Assembly (NCBI RefSeq): GCF_006575665.1
Contig: NZ_CP041253.1
Coordinates: 2,951,001-3,015,000, forward strand
DNA length: 64,000 nucleotides
DNA from: Echinicola soli
GTDB lineage: Bacteria; Bacteroidota; Bacteroidia; Cytophagales; Cyclobacteriaceae
Reading direction: 5' to 3'
The notes under the pieces are model-generated. The model did no database searches, was not told the origin of the DNA, and saw only the letters and a list, made by a program, of their open reading frames with translations. This document shows positions 1-8,644 of the stretch, in pieces. The position numbers and the translations under genes were made by a program. Each line of letters opens with the position of its first letter. Positions within the stretch are counted from its first letter, which is position 1.

Positions 1-465
1 CGCTACTTCATAATCTGCCAGCGTAGTTTGCATTCTTACTTCAGAGATCACCTCATTATCAATGAGGGGCTGTAAGCGATCGATCTCTGTTTGGGCCTTA
101 CGGAGTTTGGCTTTTTCCAATTCTACGTTGGCTTGAGCATTTTTGAGGTTTTCCATGTAGGGTTGGTTGTTGATTTTGAAAAGGGACTGACCTTTCTCTA
201 CAAAATCCCCTTCATCCACATAGATTTGTTCCAGAATACCATCCACCTGGGGGCGGATTTCGACATTTTCAACTCCTTCAATGGATCCAAGATACTGATA
301 GGACCGTGCAGCCTTTTCTTCTTTTAGGCTGATTACAGGAAGGGGCAAACCCTCATCTACCTTTTTTTCTTCCTTGCACCCAAAAAATATAATACCTGCC
401 ATTAAAATCAATGGCAAAGGAAAATACTTGAAGTGAGTTTCTTTTAATAACATATTTTTAGACAT
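1..465 (-). CDS. RND efflux periplasmic adaptor (HlyD/AcrA family), N-terminal part
   Basis: This is the first 155 codons of a membrane-fusion protein; the gene runs off the left edge. The start at 465 (MSKNM) is followed by a hydrophobic segment ending in a lipobox-like IIFFGC, so it is probably a lipoprotein anchored at the periplasmic membrane face. The conserved biotinyl-lipoyl-like stretch follows (YLGSIEGVENVEIRPQVDG, then FVEKGQSLFKINNQPY), and after it a helical, charged hairpin (ANVELEKAKLRKAQTEIDRL), as in AcrA/MexA adaptors. Such adaptors link an inner-membrane RND pump to an outer-membrane channel. The pump gene would be expected further left, outside the window. The substrate cannot be told. 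Confidence 0.9.
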   Translation of the reverse strand, partial: MSKNMLLKETHFKYFPLPLILMAGIIFFGCKEEKKVDEGLPLPVISLKEEKAARSYQYLGSIEGVENVEIRPQVDGILEQIYVDEGDFVEKGQSLFKINNQPYMENLKNAQANVELEKAKLRKAQTEIDRLQPLIDNEVISEVRMQTTLADYEVA

Positions 466-1259
466 ATTTTTTCGTGCTTATCTTCTTGTTTGATTTTTTA
501 CATTGTTTTATTGTAATAATCGTACCATTAGGTTTTTGTTTGGTGTTTGGTTATAATTATTTGTTTTTCAATCGTTTACGTATGGATATTGTGGTTTGGG
601 GCTGTGGAGGAAAAGTTGGTGGTTTGTGGAATTTATCCCCACATTTTTGATTGAAAAGCCTTATACCAAGGATTCTTAATTAATGTTAAAAAGGTTGCTG
701 GGTCTTTAAATTTTGTGACAAATTTAAGGTTAAATTCCAATTGGATATTCAAATTTAAACAATTTTTATGTGTATTCACAATTTTGCACGTAACCCAATA
801 TGGTAAGGGTCATGTTATTTTGTTCAGGTGTAAAATTGCTTTCAAAAGTCCTTCATGAATACTTAGCATTTCTAATTGATGAAAAAGTAGGCAAAAAATC
901 TAGGCTATAGAGCCTTCTTCAAATTGAGTGAATTTGGTGTTCTGATTACAATTTCGTTTGGCTCAATTTGATTCTGTGCCAGTTGCCGTGGGCTAAAAAT
1001 GAGTGGATCTCGCTTGTCCACTGCGCGAGCTAACTCATTTTTTTACGCCCCCATCAACTGTCCCAATCCCGGTGGACCGGAACCAAAGGCCGAATAATGG
1101 ATTACCGATGAATATTTCGTTTCTCTGAGGCTACATGCAAAGTTGCGGATAGTCATAATAATTTTTGTGATACTTCTAAAGTCAGGAGAATTGGATTTTG
1201 ATTTCAGTAATTAATAATGCAATTTTCAGCCACGAAAGCTTTAAACCTTCAGTGCCCAA
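466..1259. other. Intergenic region, 794 bp, no gene seen
   Basis: AT-rich spacer between the minus-strand adaptor gene and the plus-strand decarboxylase, so it should carry divergent promoters. I found no convincing coding frame. The one structured element is the hairpin at 995-1042. The segment near 1045-1090 is GC-richer than its surroundings and looks like part of a dispersed intergenic repeat. Confidence 0.6.
995..1042. other. Long inverted repeat / hairpin with T-run
   Basis: The arms AAAAATGAGT (995-1004) and ACTCATTTTT (1033-1042) are complementary, and an inner pair CTCGC/GCGAG extends the stem. A T-run continues to 1044 on the plus strand and an A-run precedes on the left, so it could terminate transcription in either direction. 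No gene ends nearby on either strand, which makes an ordinary gene terminator unlikely. It may end a small untranslated RNA or be a mobile hairpin repeat. Confidence 0.55.
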
Positions 1260-2648
1260 ATGAACAAATACATTGATTTAATCCAACAAACTTTTGACTT
1301 CCCCACCAAGGAATTCAAGGTAGAAGATGATAAACTGTTTTTTAATGGTGTAAACCTGATGGAGATCATCGAAGAGTACGGTACACCACTAAAACTTACG
1401 TATCTTCCAAAAATCAGTGAAAGCATCCAGAATGCAAAGACGTATTTTAACAATGCGATGCAAGCGCATGACTATCATGGTAATTATACCTATTGTTACT
1501 GCACCAAGTCATCCCATTTTAGTTTTGTGCTGGATGAGGCGCTTAAGAATGATATTCATATAGAAACTTCCTCTACATTCGATATCCCTTTGGTAAGAAG
1601 TCTCTATGAAAAGGGTAAAATCACCAAGGATACTCATATCGTCTGCAATGGATTTAAGCGAGATTTATACAAGCAATATATTTCGGAATTGCTGAATGAT
1701 GGTTTCCAAAATTGTATCCCCGTATTGGACAACTTGACAGAAATCGATTACTACCTGGAACATGTCAAGGTTCCCTTTAAGGTAGGTATTAGGATTGCTG
1801 CTGATGAAGAGCCCAAGTTCGGCTTTTATACTTCACGGCTAGGGGTGAGGTACAAGGATATTATTGATTTGTATGAAAAGAAAATCAAGGATAATCCCAA
1901 TGTAAGTCTTAAAATGCTACATTTCTTTATCAATTCAGGAATCAGGGATACGGCGTATTACTGGTCAGAGTTGACACGGTTTATCCAAAAATATGTGGAC
2001 TTGAAGGCGGTATGTCCTGAGCTGGACACCATGGACATCGGTGGAGGATGGCCGATTAAGACCAATGTCTTTTTCGATTATGATTACCAATACATGGCTG
2101 ATCAGATCGTAAAGAATATCAAATGGATGTGCGCTAAAAATAATACGGTGGAACCAAATATATTTACTGAATTTGGGAGCTATACCGTGGGTGAGAGCGG
2201 CGCAGTTTTATATTCCATTTTGGAAGAAAAACTCCAAAATGATAAGGAATTATGGTATATGATCGATGGTTCCTTTATCACCCAATTGCCCGACAGCTGG
2301 GGACTAAACCAAAAGTACATCATGCTGGCCGTGAACAATTGGAAAGAAGAATATCATAATATCAACTTGGGAGGGTTGACCTGTGACAGTATGGACTATT
2401 ACAATTCCGAAGCCCATCAATACAATATTTACCTTCCCAAAAAGACCGACAAAAAACCGCAATACATTGGTTTTTTTCATACCGGTGCCTATCAGGAATC
2501 ACTGGGCGGCTATGGGGGGATTCAGCACTGTCTGATTCCAGCTCCAAAGCACGTCCTGATTGACAGAAATACAGATGGTACGATAAAGCATAAATTATTT
2601 GCCGAGGAACAAAACAGCGATAGCATGCTGAAGACCTTGGGGTATTGA
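1260..2648 (+). CDS. speA: PLP-dependent decarboxylase, arginine decarboxylase type
   Basis: A 462-residue fold-III (alanine racemase/DapDC-like) PLP enzyme, the short form annotated as arginine decarboxylase in many Bacteroidota. It would convert arginine to agmatine for polyamine synthesis. The probable Schiff-base lysine is K83 in YCTKSSHF. A phosphate-binding glycine run, DIGGGWP, lies in the middle, and FTEFGSYTVGESGA resembles the C-terminal barrel domain of the family. There is no signal peptide, so it is cytosolic. It stands alone, with no agmatine deiminase or spermidine synthase beside it, so substrate assignment rests on family likeness only. Diaminopimelate or ornithine decarboxylase activity is possible but less likely. 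Confidence 0.8.
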   Translation: MNKYIDLIQQTFDFPTKEFKVEDDKLFFNGVNLMEIIEEYGTPLKLTYLPKISESIQNAKTYFNNAMQAHDYHGNYTYCYCTKSSHFSFVLDEALKNDIHIETSSTFDIPLVRSLYEKGKITKDTHIVCNGFKRDLYKQYISELLNDGFQNCIPVLDNLTEIDYYLEHVKVPFKVGIRIAADEEPKFGFYTSRLGVRYKDIIDLYEKKIKDNPNVSLKMLHFFINSGIRDTAYYWSELTRFIQKYVDLKAVCPELDTMDIGGGWPIKTNVFFDYDYQYMADQIVKNIKWMCAKNNTVEPNIFTEFGSYTVGESGAVLYSILEEKLQNDKELWYMIDGSFITQLPDSWGLNQKYIMLAVNNWKEEYHNINLGGLTCDSMDYYNSEAHQYNIYLPKKTDKKPQYIGFFHTGAYQESLGGYGGIQHCLIPAPKHVLIDRNTDGTIKHKLFAEEQNSDSMLKTLGY

Positions 2649-3052
2649 GGTGGAAGAGGGAAGTAGCTAGTGTCAAGTAGCTATATGCGAGAATATAATA
2701 TCATTCATCAATGATTAAGATAAGAAGGAGAGAAGCGAAAAGACAAAGTATCAAGTAATGAGATAAGAGTATTGAGCCTCGATGGGGAGGTTAGTGGGGT
2801 AGATTGGAGCAGAAACAAGCACCACAGGAAGAATTCGTCATGCCAGGACACGGCTCTCATCATAACCAATAATGAAGAATACCTGAGAGGAATTTAAAAG
2901 GAATTAGTTAAAACTTCCGTCCGGGAAAAGATCAGTTATTACAACGTTTAACCCGGTTTTAATTTTGATCATGATGGATTGCTCGGTTCGGAAGTGGTTT
3001 CCCTTGTTTTATCGAGGGATAATTAGGATGGATTCGCACGGGATCAATTCAA
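2649..3052. other. Intergenic region with low-complexity dispersed repeat
   Basis: 404 bp between convergent genes. It holds degenerate, purine-rich text built from units such as AGTAGCTAGTGTCAAGTAGC and AAAGTATCAAGTAATGAG (about 2660-2775). Very similar units recur between trpB and trpA (54965-55015) and after trpA (55876-55910). No coding frame or clear terminator was seen. Confidence 0.5.
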
Positions 3053-4168
3053 TCAGTTGGCTTTCAGACCTTTTAAATGGTCCAGTTTTTCTCCCTTTAA
3101 ATTGAAGTAAATACGCATGCAATCCGCTGTCATACAGCTATGGACAGGAAGGATTCCTAAGACATATCCAATTTCCACCTTCGAAAGCAGCTCGTCTGTA
3201 GCCTTTATAACTCCATGCTCTTGGCTGATGCTTTTAAGGAAGGATGTTTTAGTTGGGATGGTCCAACCATGCTCGTTCAATAACACTATTTCACCATAGT
3301 TTTTAGTACCGTCAGGATTGATCAGAACGTCTTTGGCCAGGTGAACACCACCACTGTGAACCAGTATTTCGTGCTTTTCCTTCTTAATGTCCACTACTGG
3401 AGCTGCCAGTGCAATGGCGATGTCAGATTTGTCACAACTTCCAATATTGGCCTGCGTGAGATCATAAAACACAAAATTACCAGGGCCTATTTCGTCGATT
3501 CCTGTAAAGTCATTTTCTATCGAACAACTAGGCGTGTCTCCGCTTCTGGTGACGAGCATGGGGAATTCATCACAATATTTGTCTTTCAGCATTCTCAAGG
3601 CAGCTTTGGTCTGCCCATGAATTTGATGGATTCCCATTTGATCCGCATGATAGGTGTGTCCTGCATGGATATAAAACCCTTTGAACTCAAGTTTGTCGGA
3701 CCGATTAGCAATCCGCATGATATCTTCGATCTTTCCAAAATCACTTACTTCCACACCGGCCCTGCCATAGCCCGCGTCTATTTCAATAAAAAATCCCACA
3801 GAATTGGTTAGTTGACTGGCGAGTATCTGCGCTACGGGGGCATTGACCAGCTGTACAGAAATGGAATGATCCTTTGCCAGCGTATTCAGTAGGTCGGTCT
3901 CCAATGGGTTAAAGGGAAAAGCAATGTGTATATTTTCCCAATACTGTTTAGCAAAATATGCTGCCATCTGAATGGAAGAAACGCTGATCTCATCAATGCC
4001 AAATTCCTTGTACCAATTTCCTATTTCAAGTGATTGGTGTGTTTTGAAATGGGGAATAAGGGATAATTGATGTTCCTTGGCCTTTTTCGCCATACGGGCA
4101 ATATTTGCTTTACAAATAGCTTCATTGACCAATAGGGTGGGTGAATTAATGGAGGTCTGGAGGGACAT
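3053..4168 (-). CDS. D-threonine aldolase / D-serine dehydratase-like PLP enzyme
   Basis: A 371-residue fold-III PLP enzyme with an alanine racemase-type N-terminal barrel. The Schiff-base lysine is visible as K42 in IPHFKTHQ. The C-terminal metal-binding pair of this family is visible as H343 and C345 in VHSCMTAD. Members cleave D-threonine to glycine and acetaldehyde, or dehydrate D-serine; the sequence alone does not decide which. There is no signal peptide, so it is cytosolic. It lies 4 bp downstream of the alpha/beta hydrolase on the same strand, so the two are almost certainly co-transcribed, although no shared pathway is evident. Confidence 0.85.
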   Translation of the reverse strand: MSLQTSINSPTLLVNEAICKANIARMAKKAKEHQLSLIPHFKTHQSLEIGNWYKEFGIDEISVSSIQMAAYFAKQYWENIHIAFPFNPLETDLLNTLAKDHSISVQLVNAPVAQILASQLTNSVGFFIEIDAGYGRAGVEVSDFGKIEDIMRIANRSDKLEFKGFYIHAGHTYHADQMGIHQIHGQTKAALRMLKDKYCDEFPMLVTRSGDTPSCSIENDFTGIDEIGPGNFVFYDLTQANIGSCDKSDIAIALAAPVVDIKKEKHEILVHSGGVHLAKDVLINPDGTKNYGEIVLLNEHGWTIPTKTSFLKSISQEHGVIKATDELLSKVEIGYVLGILPVHSCMTADCMRIYFNLKGEKLDHLKGLKAN

Positions 4169-4172
4169 GAGG

Positions 4173-5222
4173 TCAGCTAGGTTTTTCGGTGATGGCTACT
4201 TCTGTTTTTTCTGGAACAGGGACATTTACGACGTTTTCAAGAAAATCGATACTCGACTGCAGTACACCTTCCCAGTCTCCAGAAGTGATGCTGGATCCGA
4301 TAACATGGTTTCCCGATTCAGGAAAGGCCACTTTTTCTTTTTGGGATTTAGGAGTACTGATCTGTTGGTACATTTCTATCATGGCCGGGACTGATACGAC
4401 ATGATCTTGGAGCTCTTTGTCTTTATAATAATATCCAAGAAACAGTGGTTGGTTGATTTTCTTGAATGTATCTTCATTCATTTTACTATATACCAATTTG
4501 GCCAAGCTTACATAGGCATTAATATGTACTTGTTCAGACCAATATTTAGCTTTTTCACCTTCTCTTGGATTGAGGATTACCCGTTCATCATTGGTGCCAA
4601 ATTGCTCAAATATCCATCCTGTCCAAGGGCTGAAAAAACCCTCCAACTGATTGCCATTGTCCCGGATACAAGGTGAATAGAGCACTGTGGCGGCGATGTC
4701 TTCCCGCTCAGAAGCCAATAGCACCGTCAATGCCCCTCCCATGGATGTGCCCACTACGATGACCCTGTCACCAAGCTGTTTTCCGATCATAAAGGCTTCA
4801 CGGGCTCCATCAGCCAGCTTTTCGGCAGTGAGGTACTCAAATGCATTTGATCGATCAATGCCATGCTCGGGGAGTCTGGTGAGGTAGAGATTGGCACCAA
4901 AATGGGCCGCTAATTTCCTGTGTACAGGATCTCCTTCCATCTGACTGGCCCCAAATCCATGAATGTAAACTATGGAAAAGGGTGTTTTGGTTTTGGTGCT
5001 GTCTGCCCAAACGATTCGTGCCTCATTGTTCGGCTTCAGGCCTTTTACAGTGTCTTCTTTTTGTTGGATATAAGCTTCCAGTTTTTTCAAGTCTGTAGGG
5101 ATTGTAGGGTATGTTCCTTTCAAATCACTGTATGTTTCTTTTGGCCCCATCATATAAACAATAGCCAAAACTATGGAAATAGAGATTAATATAGGTAAAA
5201 GTTTCTTAAACATAGCTGGCAT
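4173..5222 (-). CDS. Membrane-anchored alpha/beta hydrolase
   Basis: A 349-residue serine hydrolase. An N-terminal hydrophobic stretch of about 20 residues (LLPILISISIVLAIVYMM) should anchor it with the catalytic domain outside the cytoplasm. The nucleophile elbow is GTSMGGAL, the oxyanion region is YIHGFGAS, and a late ESGNHVIGS supplies the likely catalytic His. The family includes monoacylglycerol lipase-like esterases; the substrate is unknown. An alternative start at 5213 (MFKKL) is equally plausible. It is probably the first gene of a two-gene operon with the downstream D-threonine aldolase-like gene. Confidence 0.8.
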   Translation of the reverse strand: MPAMFKKLLPILISISIVLAIVYMMGPKETYSDLKGTYPTIPTDLKKLEAYIQQKEDTVKGLKPNNEARIVWADSTKTKTPFSIVYIHGFGASQMEGDPVHRKLAAHFGANLYLTRLPEHGIDRSNAFEYLTAEKLADGAREAFMIGKQLGDRVIVVGTSMGGALTVLLASEREDIAATVLYSPCIRDNGNQLEGFFSPWTGWIFEQFGTNDERVILNPREGEKAKYWSEQVHINAYVSLAKLVYSKMNEDTFKKINQPLFLGYYYKDKELQDHVVSVPAMIEMYQQISTPKSQKEKVAFPESGNHVIGSSITSGDWEGVLQSSIDFLENVVNVPVPEKTEVAITEKPS

Positions 5223-5656
5223 GATGGTTTGGATAGTTAAAGCTAAACTGTTTTGTAAAATTATCCTATCGTTGTGGCAGATATGATACGGAAATCAGCA
5301 GCCATTCAACTATCTTTCAGGAATCCATGAATTTTTTGTGATTGGGGATTCTTGTGTAGGCGAATATTTATTTATGGTTTCAGAGGTGTTAACCTCAGTT
5401 CGATTATAAAACCGTCACTGCGGGCCTGTCTGGAGCCAAGCAGGCTTGTCTGGAGCCAAGCAGGGCTTAGAGGAAGATTTGAAGGGAGGAAGCCGCGGCA
5501 GCTCGCACACCCTTTTCCAATGCACGCCCCCCTAAAATGCGTTCGCAATGAACGTTTTTGATGCTGATTATGAGTTGAACTCAGGTTATTATTATTATTG
5601 TAATATATCGGGATTATAAGAACCAGGCATATTTTTTGTTGAATTTTGAAACTATT
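5223..5656. other. Intergenic region between divergent genes, contains a short tandem repeat
   Basis: 434 bp. At 5427-5464 an 18-bp unit, TGTCTGGAGCCAAGCAGG, occurs twice with a 20-bp period. A related sequence (TGTCTGGTGCCAAACAGG) occurs at 58367-58384, so this is a dispersed repeat family. The GC-rich tail up to 5550 looks like part of the same element. The open frame across it has no signature and I do not believe it codes. Confidence 0.5.
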
Positions 5657-6196
5657 ATGAAAAAAACATTACTACTATTAGTGATTGCCGGGCTTTTTAC
5701 TTCAGTTAAAGCCCAAGAGTATAGTTCTCCAACACGTTCTGTCTATGCTGAACTGGGTGGGGCTGGTCTAGTTTATTCCTTTAATTATGACTTCAGGTTT
5801 GACAACAACAGGTTGGATTCATGGGGCATTAGAGTCGGAGCGGGGGGGTATGCTTTTGATGATAAATCATTGCTAACAATTCCTGTTCAGATCAATAGGC
5901 TATTTGGAAGGAACAATCATTATTTCGAAATTGGTGCTGGAGCCACTTTTGTCAATTTCAGAAAAACCGGTTATGATTATGACAACAACGGTAATAGCGT
6001 TGAAACGGAAAGCAAGGAATGGCATTTTATTTTGGACGTGGGAGAAACTCCATCAGTCATGGGCACGCTTAATTTTGGCTATAGAAGGATTCCTGATGAG
6101 CCTGGCGTGACCTGGCGGGCCAATCTTACTCCTGTTTTTAATGGTGACGGTTTTTGGCCACTGTTTGCAGGTATTGGCATTGGTTATGCATTTTGA
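5657..6196 (+). CDS. Small outer-membrane beta-barrel-like protein, unknown function
   Basis: A 179-residue protein starting at 5657 (MKKTLLLLV); an in-frame ATG at 5636 would add seven residues before the signal peptide and is less likely. The signal peptide is cleaved around VKAQEY. The rest is rich in alternating aromatic/polar segments (YAELGGAGLVYSFNYDFRF, FEIGAGATFV) and ends in GIGYAF, an aromatic C-terminal residue typical of outer-membrane beta-barrels. The next gene is a paralogue, so this is a tandem duplication. Function is not recognisable. Confidence 0.75.
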   Translation: MKKTLLLLVIAGLFTSVKAQEYSSPTRSVYAELGGAGLVYSFNYDFRFDNNRLDSWGIRVGAGGYAFDDKSLLTIPVQINRLFGRNNHYFEIGAGATFVNFRKTGYDYDNNGNSVETESKEWHFILDVGETPSVMGTLNFGYRRIPDEPGVTWRANLTPVFNGDGFWPLFAGIGIGYAF

Positions 6197-6228
6197 GTAA
6201 ATTTAGGATATACTAACCCAAAATAACG

Positions 6229-6723
6229 ATGAAAAAGATACTGATTGTTGCCGTAGGATTATTGTTGGCAGTCCATGTTTCGGCGCAGGAACGGAAGTCG
6301 CCGAGAGCAGAGAATGTATTCGCGGAATTTGGTGGTCCCGGATTATTTACCTTCAATTACGATACCCGCTTTAAAGGAGAAAGCACCGGACTGGGAGCGA
6401 GAGCGGGGATCGGCTATATTGCTATTGATAATTATAATTTACTGACCATACCAATTGGACTGAATTACCTGATGGGAAACGAGGACGATGGCAAGTACTT
6501 CGAAGTAGGCATCAATGCTACATTTACCTCTGCGGAAGATAATTTGTTTGAGGATGATGACCCGGAAGCCGATGGAAGTATGGTGCTGGGATCCTTGGTG
6601 TTTGGCTATCGAAAGCAGCCAAATGATGGTGGTTTTACCTTTAGAGCGGGACTGTCTCCTTATTTTAGCTCCAATTACTTTTATCCCTTTGTGCCATACC
6701 TCTCTTTTGGATACGCTTTTTAG
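6229..6723 (+). CDS. Small outer-membrane beta-barrel-like protein, paralogue of upstream gene
   Basis: A 164-residue protein with signal peptide (cleavage near VSAQER). It follows the upstream gene by 32 bp and shares its layout: VFAEFGGPGLFTFNYDTRF near the mature N-terminus, NLLTIPIGLNYL in the middle, FRAGLSPYF and a terminal SFGYAF. It is about 15 residues shorter, and an acidic loop (EDDDPEADG) replaces the longer loop of the neighbour. The two form an operon of duplicated barrel proteins. Function unknown. Confidence 0.75.
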   Translation: MKKILIVAVGLLLAVHVSAQERKSPRAENVFAEFGGPGLFTFNYDTRFKGESTGLGARAGIGYIAIDNYNLLTIPIGLNYLMGNEDDGKYFEVGINATFTSAEDNLFEDDDPEADGSMVLGSLVFGYRKQPNDGGFTFRAGLSPYFSSNYFYPFVPYLSFGYAF

Positions 6724-6826
6724 GGAGATTGGATATTGTAGGATTTGAAGATTCGAAAATGATTTTGAAGTGGAACCGACTCTTTATAAAAATCACTTTT
6801 GTAACTTCCACGTTAAAATGAACAAT

Positions 6827-7273
6827 ATGAAAAAGACGATTTTACTACTTAGCTTAACTTTATTGGCATCGATTGCTTTTGGACAAAATTCAACAAATTA
6901 ATTGACAGGGAAATTTTCCGAAAAATAAGAAACAAATACTGATGAAGCGTTTGATTATATTTTCGGAACAAATAAATGGATGGGAGATAATAAAGACGGT
7001 ACTGAAAAAGTAAAGTTTCAATTAAGGGAATATGCGAATCTAATGGGTGGATATATTGGATTTGAAAAGCTGTATGAAAAGTCTGTTGGTGATAGCCTAA
7101 AGGTTTCCGTATACTTGGTCAAATATGATAGGCAACCATTAAGATTTATCTTCAAGTATTATAAGGGAAGAGATAAATGGATGCTTTTTAATCTTAAATT
7201 TGATGAAAACATTGATGATGAACTTGAGGAGATTATGAAATATGAGTATCTAGTTGGAAATGAAATTCAATAG
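6827..7273 (+). pseudogene. Small secreted protein broken by two in-frame stop codons
   Basis: A signal peptide is encoded from 6827 (MKKTILLLSL through AFGQNSTN) and then hits TAA at 6899. The same frame continues for eight codons (LTGKFSEK), hits a second TAA at 6926, and then runs open to 7273 through 115 codons (ETNTDEAFDYIFGTNKW at its start, KYEYLVGNEIQ at its end). All three pieces are in one frame, so no frameshift is needed: two nonsense mutations alone separate the secretion signal from the mature domain. An internal ATG at 6980 could start a 97-residue cytoplasmic remnant, but this is unlikely to be functional. The protein family is not recognised. Confidence 0.7.
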
Positions 7274-7331
7274 TTGGCAATTTTGATGAGTCTTTTTAAT
7301 GCTAGTTGCTAATCCTGATGTTCTATAAACT

Positions 7332-7369
7332 AAATCAGCCCAGTACATCCCCGTTTACTGGGCTGATTT
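7332..7369. terminator. Rho-independent terminator-like hairpin
   Basis: The perfect inverted repeat AAATCAGCCCAGTA / TACTGGGCTGATTT encloses a short loop. It lies between the plus-strand pseudogene and the minus-strand proC gene, and A/T runs on both flanks would let it end transcription from both sides. The rest of 7274-7585 contains nothing else recognisable. Confidence 0.75.
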
Positions 7370-7585
7370 GATATAATGCTTCACTGTTTTGTGCTCACTT
7401 TGGACCAAGCAATGTTTCTGGGAGATGAGTGATTTCTAGGTGGCTATGGTAAGCATATTTCTCTTTAATTTAGCAATAGGAATGCGTGCTCCAGTATAAA
7501 AAAATCAGCGCAAATCTTATTAATCTGCGCCATCTGCGTGCTATCGGAACCAACCCTAATCTCCCCAACTTTTCCGCTTGCCCCC

Positions 7586-8383
7586 TCACTTTTCTATTTT
7601 TTCATAGGAAGCCAAGACTCCTTTGACCATGGCGGCACTGAAGCCGTGGTGTTCCATTTCATTTAGGCCTACGATGGTGCAGCCTTTTGGAGTGGTGACT
7701 TTGTCGATGGCAGCTTCTGGGTGGATGCCTTTTTTGATGATGAGTTCAGCGGCGCCTTTGACGGTTTGGTTGACAATGGCATTGGCGGTTTTGGCATCGA
7801 AGCCGATCTGGATTCCTCCCTGTGTCATGGCGCGCATAAAACGCAGCACATAGGCAATTCCGCAAGCTCCCAAAACAGTAGCCGCCTCCATCAGATGTTC
7901 TTCGATGACAATGGAAATACCAATGCTGTTAAAGAGTTCCTTGATGGCATGTTCTGTTTTTGGACTGCCGTTTTTGCCACAGATGCAGGTGATGGACTCT
8001 TGAATGTCAGCTGCGATATTGGGCATGGCGCGGTAAATGGCCATCTCTGCCGGCAGGTGTTGGTACATTTCTTCTAAGGTCACTCCAGTGGCCAGGGATA
8101 TGATGGTTTGTTTGTCTTTGGCCATGACTGGAGCAATTTCTTTTAGAATAAGCGGGACATTATAAGGCTTTACCCCAAGGATGACAAAATCAGCACCTTC
8201 GACAGCCAATTTATTGTCCGATGATACGGTTACACCTAGCGGTGTAAGGTAAAAAAGATTGTCCGGGTTTCTTTTGGTTACCGTAAGGTTTTTGGCATCG
8301 AAACCCTTAGTAGCCATTAAGCCATTGACAATGGAAAGCCCAAGGTTTCCACATCCGATAATGGCTATTTTGAGATTTTTCAT
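7586..8383 (-). CDS. proC: Pyrroline-5-carboxylate reductase
   Basis: A 265-residue NAD(P)H-dependent reductase for the last step of proline synthesis. The Rossmann motif IIGCGNLG is at the N-terminus, and AMPNIAADI plus GACGIAYVLRFMRAM match the family's active-site and dimerisation regions. The open frame extends upstream to 8524, but those 47 residues are unlike the family, so the start is placed at 8383 (MKNLKIAIIG). It stands alone; valS lies upstream on the same strand at a distance of about 260 bp. Confidence 0.93.
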   Translation of the reverse strand: MKNLKIAIIGCGNLGLSIVNGLMATKGFDAKNLTVTKRNPDNLFYLTPLGVTVSSDNKLAVEGADFVILGVKPYNVPLILKEIAPVMAKDKQTIISLATGVTLEEMYQHLPAEMAIYRAMPNIAADIQESITCICGKNGSPKTEHAIKELFNSIGISIVIEEHLMEAATVLGACGIAYVLRFMRAMTQGGIQIGFDAKTANAIVNQTVKGAAELIIKKGIHPEAAIDKVTTPKGCTIVGLNEMEHHGFSAAMVKGVLASYEKIEK

Positions 8384-8644
8384 TTTGTTAATTCCTGATT
8401 CTGTAAATGTTACTTTTGCGCTTGTAAAAATAAACGAATCATTTGAATGATTTTTAGTTGTTGTTAAAAAAATATTTACAGAGGGGATCGCAGATTGGGC
8501 CTGGCAACGTAATAAAAGTAACATGCCCCTTTCCTCCCTGATCGGAGTTGAAGGGTGGCAAGGGGCAAGGATATGTTTAGAAATCAGCTAGTGTCGAAGG
8601 ATGATATTTCGGTAAATTGCTCAAGTAAATGATCATTGTCCGAA

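Noticed and set aside
5352..5561. 69-codon open frame before the barrel genes
   Set aside because: It runs through the tandem TGTCTGGAGCCAAGCAGG repeat and has no likeness to any protein.
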